Below are positions 37,528-45,061 of a stretch of 64,000 bases of DNA, piece by piece; positions within the stretch are counted from its first letter, which is position 1, and every line of letters starts with the position of its first letter. Under the pieces are notes generated by a model, which was given only the letters and a program-made list of their open reading frames with translations, was not told the origin of the DNA and ran no database searches. The position numbers and the translations under genes were made by a program. The stretch is from Polyangia bacterium (GTDB taxonomy: Bacteria > Myxococcota_A > Polyangia > Polyangiales > Sandaracinaceae). The stretch covers positions 1 to 64,000 of the forward strand of contig JAUHXR010000007.1 of NCBI GenBank assembly GCA_030426845.1, written 5' to 3'.

Positions 37528-38801
37528 GCGCGCGGCTCGCGGGCCTCGCGCTGGTCGCGCTGGTCGCGGCAGGCTGCGCGACTGACGACGGCGCGCTGGC
37601 GGAGGGCGCGCGCTACGTGAGCGACGCCGACTTCCGCGAGGCGAGGCTCGCGGCCAGCTTCGTCGCGCCGGAGAACGGCTACTCCGGCCTCCGCATCGAG
37701 CGCTACGGGGAGCAGTGGAGCGCGCTCGAGCCCTGGAACCCGCCGGTGCGCGCGGTGACCGAGGCCGACGTAGGCGCGTTCGTCGACGACCCGTGGCGCC
37801 CGTCGACCGCGGAGGGGGGCGCGCTGCGGCCGGTGCTCGGCGAGCTCGAGTGGACGGAGGAGGCGCTCCTCGCGCTCGGGGAGCAGGCGTTCGAGCGCTA
37901 CCCGGTGCAGCTCGCCGACACGATCGGTGAGGCGACCGCGAGCCGCGAGGCGCTCGACCGCGGCGGCCTCTGGGTGGACGACCGCGCGCGGGTTGGCGGC
38001 CTCGTCCGCGTGCGGGTGGCCGATGGCTCGGAGCACTTCGCGGTGACCTGCGCCACGTGCCACGCGCGCACCGACGATCGCGGCCGGCTCGTCCACGGCG
38101 CCACCAACCCGCGCTTCGATTGGGGCGCGATCGCCTACGACCGGGCGCTCGCCCGCGGCGGCGACCCGGACGCACTCGCGTACCTCCTCACGTGGGGTCC
38201 GGGTCAGGTCGACGTGACGCCGGACGACGCGGATAACGCGGCCGCGATCACCGACCTGCGCGGCGTCTCGCGTCACCGCTACCTGCACTGGGCCGGCACG
38301 ATCGAGAACGACCTGGTCGCGCTCGCGCTGCGGCTCGAGACGCTGCTCATCACGTCGGTCCAGCAGGCCCGACGGCCGCCGCGGGAGGTCGCCTTCGCGC
38401 TCGCGCTCTACGTCTGGCGCATGGGGGAGGGCGGCGCGCCCGGCGACGCGGCGTCCGAGCCCGAGGGCGCGCGGCAGTTCGAGCGCCACTGCGCGAGCTG
38501 CCACGGCGCCGACGGCGAGGTGCCGACCCCGCGCGTCCGGATCGCCGACGTGGGGACGGACCCCGCGGTCGGCGAGTCACGCACGCGGGGCACCGGCTTC
38601 TACCGCACGCCCAGCCTCTGGCGCGTGGTCGAGCGCCGGCAGCTCCTCCACGACGGCTCGATCGAGAGCCTCGAGGCGCTGCTCGACCCGGCGCGCCTCG
38701 GGGACGCGCCGGGCCACGACTGGGGCACGCAGCTCGACCCGGCGGAGCGGGCCGCGCTGATCCGCTTCACCCGCACGATCGGCGCCGCGCGCGGCGAGTG
38801 A
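37524..38801 (+). CDS. Diheme cytochrome c lipoprotein
   Basis: 425 residues from a GTG overlapping the previous stop. The lipobox is LVAAGC. There are two heme c sites, CATCH at 176-180 and CASCH at 323-327. The second lies in a classical cytochrome c domain with distal RTPSLWRVVERRQLLHDGS. The first is in an N-terminal domain rich in Trp/Arg. The layout resembles diheme peroxidase (MauG/CcpA-like) proteins, but the family is uncertain because the peroxidase signature was not identified. It is lipid-anchored and faces outward from the cytoplasm. The coupled Cys-rich lipoprotein is its likely partner. Confidence 0.85.
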   Translation: MSARLAGLALVALVAAGCATDDGALAEGARYVSDADFREARLAASFVAPENGYSGLRIERYGEQWSALEPWNPPVRAVTEADVGAFVDDPWRPSTAEGGALRPVLGELEWTEEALLALGEQAFERYPVQLADTIGEATASREALDRGGLWVDDRARVGGLVRVRVADGSEHFAVTCATCHARTDDRGRLVHGATNPRFDWGAIAYDRALARGGDPDALAYLLTWGPGQVDVTPDDADNAAAITDLRGVSRHRYLHWAGTIENDLVALALRLETLLITSVQQARRPPREVAFALALYVWRMGEGGAPGDAASEPEGARQFERHCASCHGADGEVPTPRVRIADVGTDPAVGESRTRGTGFYRTPSLWRVVERRQLLHDGSIESLEALLDPARLGDAPGHDWGTQLDPAERAALIRFTRTIGAARGE

Positions 38802-38810
38802 CCGCGCCGC

Positions 38811-39572
38811 TCAGCGGACCACGCGCGCGAAGTCGAACGAGCTCACGACGCCGACCATGCGGTCCTCGTCCATCAGGACGAACCGGCGCACGCCCATCGC
38901 GAGGGCCTGGCGCGCCGCGCGGTGCAGGGGGATGTCGTGCGGGAGCACGAGCAGCTGGAGGTTCATCACCTCGTCGACCGGGGTCCGGGGGTCGTGGGCG
39001 CGCGCGTCGAGCGCGTCGAGCTGGGAGAAGGTGCCCACGGGGAAGCCTTCGTCCTCCACCACGAGGCCGTGGCGGTGGCTCACGTCGAGCCGGTCGACCG
39101 CGAGCGCGATCGGGTCGCTCGCCTTCACGCGGAAGACCTTCTTGGTCGCGATCTCGTTCGCGGGGGTGCGGACCTTCTTGTCGTGGACCGCGCGCATCAG
39201 ATCGCGGGTGCTCACCACGCCGACCACCCCGTCGGGGCCGTCGAGGAAGACACGGTGGATGCGGTTCTTCAGCATCGCCGCCGCGACCTCGTCGAGGGGG
39301 GTGCTCGCCTCGAACCGCTCCGGGTCGGCGGTCATCAGCTCGGACACCGGTACGTCCGGCACCGCGAAGGTCTCTCCCACCTCACCCGAGGCGGCGTTGA
39401 GGAGGTCGGTGCGCGAGAGGACGCCGGCGAGCCCGGCCTCGTCCATCACGCCGACCGCGGTGATGCCGTGCTTGTCGAGCAGCGCCTCGGCCGCGGCGGC
39501 CGAGGTGTCGGTCGTGACGGTCACGACGGGGGAGGACATGTAGGTGGACGCAGGGACCTTGAAGTGAGACAT
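38811..39572 (-). CDS. Four-CBS-domain protein
   Basis: 253 residues. Two Bateman modules are recognised: VPASTYMSSPVVTV, ITAVGVMDEAGLAGVLSRTD, SELMTADPERFEASTPLDE, HRVFLDGPDGVVGVVSTRDL for the first, and KVFRVKASDPIALAV, HGLVVEDEGFPVGTFSQLD, VDEVMNLQLLVLPHDIPL, RRFVLMDEDRMVGVVSSFDF for the second. CBS pairs bind adenine nucleotides and act as energy sensors in partner proteins. This one has no other domain, so it must act on a separate partner. It is convergent with the cytochrome gene and divergent from the Sel1 gene. No partner is evident. Confidence 0.92.
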   Translation of the reverse strand: MSHFKVPASTYMSSPVVTVTTDTSAAAAEALLDKHGITAVGVMDEAGLAGVLSRTDLLNAASGEVGETFAVPDVPVSELMTADPERFEASTPLDEVAAAMLKNRIHRVFLDGPDGVVGVVSTRDLMRAVHDKKVRTPANEIATKKVFRVKASDPIALAVDRLDVSHRHGLVVEDEGFPVGTFSQLDALDARAHDPRTPVDEVMNLQLLVLPHDIPLHRAARQALAMGVRRFVLMDEDRMVGVVSSFDFARVVR

Positions 39573-39737
39573 GCCCGCGTCCCAAGCATGGTGCGTACCT
39601 CCGTCGGTCCCCTCGGGTCTCGGCCCTCGCCCTCGCAACGGTTGCGCGCCCCGCCCCGAGGACGCACCCCCTGCGCCTCGCGGCGCCCCGACCCACGTTG
39701 CGCGGCCGGGCCAACTCCCGCAGCCTTCGGGCGTCCC

Positions 39738-41804
39738 GTGCGAACCTCCGCCGCACCCCGCCTCGGGCTCGCGCTCGTGCTCTGCTCGGCCGCGCTCCCC
39801 GCGCTGTCGATCGGCGGCGTGGCCCGCGCGCAGGAGGAGTGCCCGGGCGACGCAGAGCTCTGCGTCGGCCGCGCCAACACCCTCGTCTCCGAGGACCGCG
39901 ACCTCGAGCGCGCGGTCGCCCTCTACCGCGAGGCCTGCAACCGGGGCGCCTCCGAGGGCTGCCGGCGCCTCGGGGCCCTCTACGCCCTCGGCCGCGGCGT
40001 GGAGCGCGAGCTGCCGCGCGCGGCCACCCTGTTCGAGGTGGCGTGCGACCAGGGGAACCTCGCCGGCTGCATGAACTACGGGATGATGCTGCTGCACGGC
40101 CACGGGACGCGGGCCGAGCCGCGGCGGGCCACCCAGCTCCTCGGTCGCGCCTGCCGGGGGCAGGTGCGCGGGGCCTGCGGGCAGCTCGCGACCTGCTACC
40201 GCGAGGGGATCGGCGTGCCGGTCGACCCGACCCGCGCCGCGCGGCTGACCGAGTGGGAGTGCGCCAACGGGACCCGCGCCGCCTGCCCGGCCGACGCGCG
40301 CGAGGAGGCGGTGGCCGAGGCGCCCCCGCCGCCCGCGGGCGAGGATGCGCTGCCCCCGCCGGGCTCCGACGAGGCGGTCCCCGACCCGCCGTTCGAGCCG
40401 CCGGGCCTCGAGGACACCGGGCCCTCACCCGAGGAGCTGGCGGAGGCCTACCGCCACGAGCGGCGGCAGTGCGAGCGCCGGCGCGACGCGAGCGCGTGCT
40501 TCCGGCTCGCCCAGCTCGAGCTCGACGGGACGGGCGTGGAGGAGGACGCGGAGGCGGCCGCCGATCACCTCGGCCGGGCCTGCCCTTCGGTCGCCGCGGC
40601 GTGCAACCAGCTCGGGCTCCTGCACGAGGACGGCCGCGGGGTGAGCCTGGACGAGACCCGGGCGGCGGGGCTCTTCCAGCAGGCGTGCGAGGGTGGCTTC
40701 CCGCTCGGCTGCAGCAACCTCGGGCGCCTCGTGGAGGTCGGCCGCGGGGTCGCGCGCGACCTCGGGCAGGCGCACCAGCTCTACGAGCAGGCGTGCGCCT
40801 CGGGGGCGCTCCTCGGGTGCAACAACCTGGGCCTGCTCTACGAGGAGGGCGTCGGGGTCGAGGCGAACCCGTCCCGCGCGGCCGCGCTCTACACCCAGGC
40901 CTGCGAGGGCGGGGCCGCGCTCGGCTGCTACCACCTCGCGCTCCTCGCCGAGGAGGGTCGGGGGACGCCGCGCGACCTGTCGCGCGCGGTGGAGCTGCAC
41001 GAGCGCGCGTGCGAGCGGCGGATCTCCCTCGCCTGCGTCGCGCTCGGGGATCTCCGCGAGGCGGGCCACGGGCTCGCGCGGGATCTGGACGCGGCAGCCC
41101 GCATGTACGCCCGCGCCTGCGACCTCGGCGACGGCCTCGGGTGCACGCGGCTCGGCGTCCTCGTCGAGGAGGGCGCGCGGGGCGACGCCGACCCGCAGGC
41201 GGCCGCGCGGCTCTACCGCTACGGCTGCGACCACGGCGAGGCCCACGGCTGCACGCGCCTCGGGCTGCTCATGCTCTCCGGCCAGGGGGTCGCCCGCGAC
41301 GACGAGCGAGCGGCCGAGATCTTCCGGGCGTCGTGCGCCAACGGTGACCTGCGCGGCTGCACCAGCCTCGGCTACGTCTTCGAGCGCGGCCGCGGTGTGC
41401 CCCAGGACTTCACGATCGCGCGCCAGCAGTACACCGCGGCGTGCGACGGCGGACTCCTGCGGGGGTGCAACAACCTTGGCTTTCTCTATCTGCGTGGCTC
41501 GGGCGTCCCCGCCGACCCGGGGCGCGCGGCCGAGCTCTTCGAGCGGGCGTGCCGCGGGGGGAACGCCCTCGGCTGCTCCAACCTCGGCACCCTCCACCTC
41601 GACGGATCGGGAACCCCGGCGGACCCGGCCCGCGCGGCCGAGCTGTTCCGCCGCGCGTGCACCCTCGGCGCCCCGCGGGGCTGCTTCAACCTCGGCCTCC
41701 TCCACGAGGCGGGCAACGGCGTGGGCCAGAGCGAGAGCCGGGCCCGCGAGCTGTTCACCCGCGCGTGCCAGGCGGGCTACCGCGCGGCCTGCGACCGACG
41801 CTGA
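39738..41804 (+). CDS. Secreted Cys-rich Sel1-repeat protein
   Basis: 688 residues from the GTG at 39738; an upstream extension is Arg/Pro-rich and would bury the signal peptide (RLGLALVLCSAALPALSIGG, cleavage near ARAQ). About sixteen Sel1-like repeats of ~33-36 residues follow, in two blocks split by a Pro/Glu-rich linker (residues ~195-235). Nearly every repeat has the pair AC...GC (for example EQACASGALLGCNNLGLL), as in the disulfide-linked Hcp proteins of Helicobacter. Export and Cys pairs fit a disulfide-stabilised solenoid outside the cytoplasm. The function is a protein-binding scaffold by family; no ligand is known. A small lipoprotein gene follows 18 bases on. Confidence 0.92.
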   Translation: MRTSAAPRLGLALVLCSAALPALSIGGVARAQEECPGDAELCVGRANTLVSEDRDLERAVALYREACNRGASEGCRRLGALYALGRGVERELPRAATLFEVACDQGNLAGCMNYGMMLLHGHGTRAEPRRATQLLGRACRGQVRGACGQLATCYREGIGVPVDPTRAARLTEWECANGTRAACPADAREEAVAEAPPPPAGEDALPPPGSDEAVPDPPFEPPGLEDTGPSPEELAEAYRHERRQCERRRDASACFRLAQLELDGTGVEEDAEAAADHLGRACPSVAAACNQLGLLHEDGRGVSLDETRAAGLFQQACEGGFPLGCSNLGRLVEVGRGVARDLGQAHQLYEQACASGALLGCNNLGLLYEEGVGVEANPSRAAALYTQACEGGAALGCYHLALLAEEGRGTPRDLSRAVELHERACERRISLACVALGDLREAGHGLARDLDAAARMYARACDLGDGLGCTRLGVLVEEGARGDADPQAAARLYRYGCDHGEAHGCTRLGLLMLSGQGVARDDERAAEIFRASCANGDLRGCTSLGYVFERGRGVPQDFTIARQQYTAACDGGLLRGCNNLGFLYLRGSGVPADPGRAAELFERACRGGNALGCSNLGTLHLDGSGTPADPARAAELFRRACTLGAPRGCFNLGLLHEAGNGVGQSESRARELFTRACQAGYRAACDRR

Positions 41805-41822
41805 CCTCACCCGGGACAGACC

Positions 41823-42140
41823 ATGACACCTCGACCGCTCTCGCTCGTACTCCTCCTGTGGACCGCGCTCGTCGCCGCGTGTGGCTCCTCGACCGCCCCC
41901 GAACCTCCCGAGGGTGAGGTCGGCGGCACCTGCGCGAGCTACGGCACCGAGTGCGCCTGTCCGGACGGGACCGTTGGCTGCGCCCCTCACTCGGGCGGAG
42001 GCTGCGACTGCGGAGGGACCGAAGCGCCCGCCGGGGCCGAGCCAGCGCGGGAGGATCCGTGGGCCGGCGAGGTCGGGGGAGACTGCGAGTCGGTTGGGAA
42101 CTGCGACGAAGAGATCGCGCCGCCAGCCGAGCAGCCCTGA
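41823..42140 (+). CDS. Small Cys-rich lipoprotein
   Basis: 105 residues. The signal LSLVLLLWTALVAAC ends in a lipobox Cys20. The mature part contains GGTCASYGTECACPDGTVGC, GGGCDCGG and GGDCESVGNCDEE, a duplicated Gly-Gly-x-Cys pattern (EVGGTC and EVGGDC). It follows the Sel1 gene closely on the same strand. Its function is unknown; the duplicated Cys motif suggests two small disulfide-linked units. Confidence 0.75.
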   Translation: MTPRPLSLVLLLWTALVAACGSSTAPEPPEGEVGGTCASYGTECACPDGTVGCAPHSGGGCDCGGTEAPAGAEPAREDPWAGEVGGDCESVGNCDEEIAPPAEQP

Positions 42141-42146
42141 GCGAGC

Positions 42147-44039
42147 TCAGTCCTCGAACGCGTTCTCGAGGGCGGCGCGCTCGGCGTCGGCCGCCTCGTC
42201 GCCGCTCGCTCCGTGGAAGCGGCGGAACAGCGCCTCGGCCTGGCGCTGGTTCGCGCCGGCCGCGCGCAGCGCCTCGACGCTCGCCGCGCGCATCGCCTTG
42301 AGCGAGCCGAAGTGCGTCAGGAGCGCTTTCTTCGTCTTGGGGCCGACGCCCGGCACGTCGTCGAGCCCGCTCTTCATCCGGCGGCGCTTGCCGACCTTCA
42401 CCCGCAGCCGGTTGCTCGCGCGGTGTGCCTCGTCGCGCACCCGGGTGAGGAAGTAGCGGCTCGCGCTCCGCGGCGGCAGCGTGATCGCGTTCTTCTGGCC
42501 CGGCAGGAACACCCGCTCGACCGCCGTCGTCTCGCCGCCCTCGCTCCGCTCCTTGGCCAGGCCGGCGAGCGGCAGGCCCTCGACGCCGAGCTCGCGCGCG
42601 ACCTGGATCGCGACGTTGAGCTGCCCCTTGCCGCCGTCGACTACGAAGAGGTCCGGCAGCTCCCAGCCCGCCTCGCCGTCGCGCCCGCGGCGGAAGCGCC
42701 GGCTCATCACCTCGTGCATCGCGCCGTAGTCGTCGCCGCCGCGCGCGCGCTTGAGCTTGAAGCTCCGGTAACGCGCCTTGTCCGGCTCGCCGTCGTGGAG
42801 CGCCGTGACCGCCGCGACCGTGTCCTCGCCCCCGAGGTGCGAGATGTCGACGCACTCGATCCGCCGCGGCAGCGCGGGGAGCCGCAAGCGCTGCATCAGC
42901 TCCCCGAGCCGCTCCTCGAGGTCCTCCTCCTGGCGCGCCTTCTCGCGGTAGGCGTGGGCCGCGTTCTCGGCCGCCATCTCGAGGAGCCTCACCCGCGCCC
43001 CGCGCCGCGGGAACACCAGCTTCACCCGCTTGCCGCGCTCGTCGCTCAGCCACGCCTCGATCCCCTCGGCCGCCTCCACGCGCGTCGGGAGCAAGACCTC
43101 GTCGGGGAGCTGTCCGGCGACCCGGTAGTACTCGCCGAGAAAGCTCGAGAGCAGCTCGTCGTCCGGCAAGGTCATCTGCTTGAGCGCGAAGGTCCGCACG
43201 TGGTTGAGGTGGCCGCCGCGCACCCGCAGCACCGCGACCTCCGCCTGCTCGCCCGCGCGGTGCAGGCCGAAGACGTCCTGGTCGGTGCGCGTCACCGTCG
43301 CGATGCGCTGGCTCGTCCGCGCGCGCTCCACCGACCGGAGCTGGTCGCGGTAGACCGCCGCCTCCTCGAAGCGCAGGCCCTCGGCGGCGGCGCGCATCCG
43401 CGCCTCCAGGTCCTCCGACAGCTCGTCGTGGCGTCCGTCGAGGAAGAGCCCCACCAGGTCGACCTGCGCCAGGTACTCGTCGCGCGCGACGTCCATCACG
43501 CAGGGCGCGGGGCAGCGCTTGATCTGGTACTGGAGGCAGGGCCGCGTGCGGCCCCGGAACTCGCCCTCCTTGCACGTGCGCAGCCGGAAGTAGCGGTTGA
43601 TCTGCCGCAGCGTCTGCCGCGCGCTCGTCGCCGAGTCGTAGGGGCCAAAGTAGCGCGCGCCGTCGGGCTTGGGGCGGCGCACGACGCGGAGCCTCGGCCA
43701 GCGCTCCTCCGGGTCGATACGGATGGAGAGAAAGTCCTTGTCGTCGCGGAGCTTGACGTTGTAGCGGGGCTGGTGCTGCTTGATGAGCTCGTTCTCGAGC
43801 AGCGCGGCCTCCTTCTCGTTGCCGACGACCACCGTGGTGAGGTCGCCGAGCTCGCGCCCGAGGCGCGCGATGAAGAAGCGGTCGTCGCCCTGGCTCGCGC
43901 TGAAGTAGCTCCGCACCCGGCTGCGCAGGCTGCGCGCCTTCCCCACATACAGCACCGCCCCCGCGTGATCCTCGAAGAGGTACACACCGGGGGCGGTCGG
44001 CAGGTTGTCGAGCTTGCGCTGAACGTGGTCGGGGAGCAC
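42147..44039 (-). CDS. uvrC: UvrABC system protein C
   Basis: 630 residues from a GTG, normal UvrC length. The GIY-YIG nuclease domain is N-terminal (APGVYLFEDHAGAVLYVGKA with R at SLRSRV). The Cys-rich CLQYQIKRCPAPCV site follows, then the UVR motif (about 205-240) and the RNase H-like endonuclease (IECVDISHLGG, LPDLFVVDGGKGQL). The C-terminus has tandem helix-hairpin-helix (LDDVPGVGPKTKKALLTHFG). It cuts damaged DNA on both sides of a lesion with UvrB in nucleotide excision repair. It is convergent with the small lipoprotein gene and 50 bases from the sigma factor gene on the same strand. Confidence 0.98.
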   Translation of the reverse strand: MLPDHVQRKLDNLPTAPGVYLFEDHAGAVLYVGKARSLRSRVRSYFSASQGDDRFFIARLGRELGDLTTVVVGNEKEAALLENELIKQHQPRYNVKLRDDKDFLSIRIDPEERWPRLRVVRRPKPDGARYFGPYDSATSARQTLRQINRYFRLRTCKEGEFRGRTRPCLQYQIKRCPAPCVMDVARDEYLAQVDLVGLFLDGRHDELSEDLEARMRAAAEGLRFEEAAVYRDQLRSVERARTSQRIATVTRTDQDVFGLHRAGEQAEVAVLRVRGGHLNHVRTFALKQMTLPDDELLSSFLGEYYRVAGQLPDEVLLPTRVEAAEGIEAWLSDERGKRVKLVFPRRGARVRLLEMAAENAAHAYREKARQEEDLEERLGELMQRLRLPALPRRIECVDISHLGGEDTVAAVTALHDGEPDKARYRSFKLKRARGGDDYGAMHEVMSRRFRRGRDGEAGWELPDLFVVDGGKGQLNVAIQVARELGVEGLPLAGLAKERSEGGETTAVERVFLPGQKNAITLPPRSASRYFLTRVRDEAHRASNRLRVKVGKRRRMKSGLDDVPGVGPKTKKALLTHFGSLKAMRAASVEALRAAGANQRQAEALFRRFHGASGDEAADAERAALENAFED

Positions 44040-44089
44040 CCGCGGGTTCTAGCGTCGTGGCCCTCGAAGGGCGAGGCCAGGGGTCGGGA

Positions 44090-44758
44090 TCAGGCGGCGT
44101 CGGCGAGGCGCACGTTGAGGTGCTGCACCGCGCGCTTCTGGAGCTGGCAGACGCGGGACTCGCTGATCCCCATGCGCTTGCCGATCTCCTTGAGCGGGAG
44201 GCCCTCGAAGAGGCCGAGCTCGAGGGCCATGCGCTGACGCCGCGGGAGCACGGTGAGCGCGCTGAGCAGCTGCTTGCGCTGATGGTTCTGGTGCGCCGCG
44301 TCGTCCGCGCGGGGCGTGGTGTCGTCGACCAGGCGCGCGGTGAGGGGCTCCTCGTAGGGCGCGCAGGCGTCGATGGACACGAGCCGGCGGGCGCTGACCA
44401 CGCGGCCGCGGCGCTCCTCGTCCCCGCTCGTCTTGCCCGCCGCGTGCTTGACCACGAGGCGCATCTCGTCGCGGCTGCGCGGGTCGAGGCGACGGATCGC
44501 GTCGATCATCCGCTGGCGGATCCGGGTGCGGACCCACGTCTGCTCCTGGATGCCGTAGCCCTGGTAGCTCCGCAGCGCCTCGAGGACCGCGACGCGGCCT
44601 TCGCAGTGCAGGTCCTCTTCGTCCAGCGCGCGGCCGGCCGTGGCCAGCGGGCGCAGCCGCCGGGCCATCGCCCGCACAAGACCCTCGTAGCGGGCCAGCG
44701 CCTCACGCGCCTCAACCTCGCTCCACTCAACCCTCGATGCCGTGCTCTTCTTGCTCAT
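44090..44758 (-). CDS. FliA-like sigma factor of the sigma28 group
   Basis: 222 residues. Regions 2, 3 and 4 are present without region 1: LVRAMARRL, LDEEDLHCEGRVAVLEALRS, TWVRTRIRQRMIDAIRRLD for region 2, and LPRRQRMALELGLFEGLPLK then EIGKRMGISESRVCQLQKRA for region 4, which matches the FliA/WhiG/SigF type. The family directs transcription of flagellar or developmental genes. No flagellar gene is in the window, so a developmental or stress role is possible. The preceding response regulator gene is on the same strand but 303 bases away, so this gene probably has its own promoter. Divergent and convergent neighbours give no further clue. Confidence 0.88.
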   Translation of the reverse strand: MSKKSTASRVEWSEVEAREALARYEGLVRAMARRLRPLATAGRALDEEDLHCEGRVAVLEALRSYQGYGIQEQTWVRTRIRQRMIDAIRRLDPRSRDEMRLVVKHAAGKTSGDEERRGRVVSARRLVSIDACAPYEEPLTARLVDDTTPRADDAAHQNHQRKQLLSALTVLPRRQRMALELGLFEGLPLKEIGKRMGISESRVCQLQKRAVQHLNVRLADAA

Positions 44759-45061
44759 GACTCGTCCTCCGCGTCCTGCCGTGCACCTCCCTACTTCAAC
44801 CCTCGTGCCAGTCGCCGTAGCCCGAGCCCGATCTCATCTATCTGCTTGAAGATATTCGGAAAAACCCAAAGTGTCTCAGAACGGGGCGATCGGGCAACTT
44901 GTGCGGAAGCGTGCGGTCAAGTGCGGGATCGGGCGCGGGTACGCCCTTCAAACCCGCACTTGTCCGCACACTATCGAACGATCGGCGTCTCGCCGGGACA
45001 CACCCGGAGCGTCGCCCTCGTCTCGAGGCGAGAAGGTGCGTGGGCCGGGGTTCAGGGGGCC
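44759..45061. other. 303-base upstream region of the FliA-like gene with an AT-rich patch and GTGCGG repeats
   Basis: No gene was found. Bases ~44835-44885 are AT-rich for this genome and are the likely promoter position for the sigma gene on the minus strand, but no convincing consensus could be fixed. Bases 44900-44969 hold five GTGCGG/CCGCAC elements, described separately. The response-regulator stop is at 45062. Confidence 0.6.
44900..44969. promoter_or_regulatory. Nested inverted repeats of GTGCGG elements
   Basis: TGTGCGGA (44900-44907) pairs with TCCGCACA (44962-44969), and AAGTGCGGG (44919-44927) pairs with CCCGCACTT (44953-44961). A further GTGCGG lies at 44911-44916. Together this makes five copies of one hexamer in 70 bases, upstream of the FliA-like sigma gene. 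It may be a multi-site operator or a stem-loop. Confidence 0.55.

Noticed and set aside
36888-38801. A continuous 637-residue frame across the Cys-rich lipoprotein and the cytochrome gene
   Set aside because: The first part is an Arg-rich shadow of the lipoprotein; the true cytochrome starts at the GTG at 37524 with a lipoprotein signal.
38922-39737. N-terminal extension of the Sel1 protein from the CBS antisense frame
   Set aside because: It overlaps the CBS gene in antisense and would bury the signal peptide that begins right after the GTG at 39738.
44759-45061. Riboswitch or 6S-like RNA in the upstream region of the FliA-like gene
   Set aside because: Repeats are present but no known RNA class could be matched by eye.
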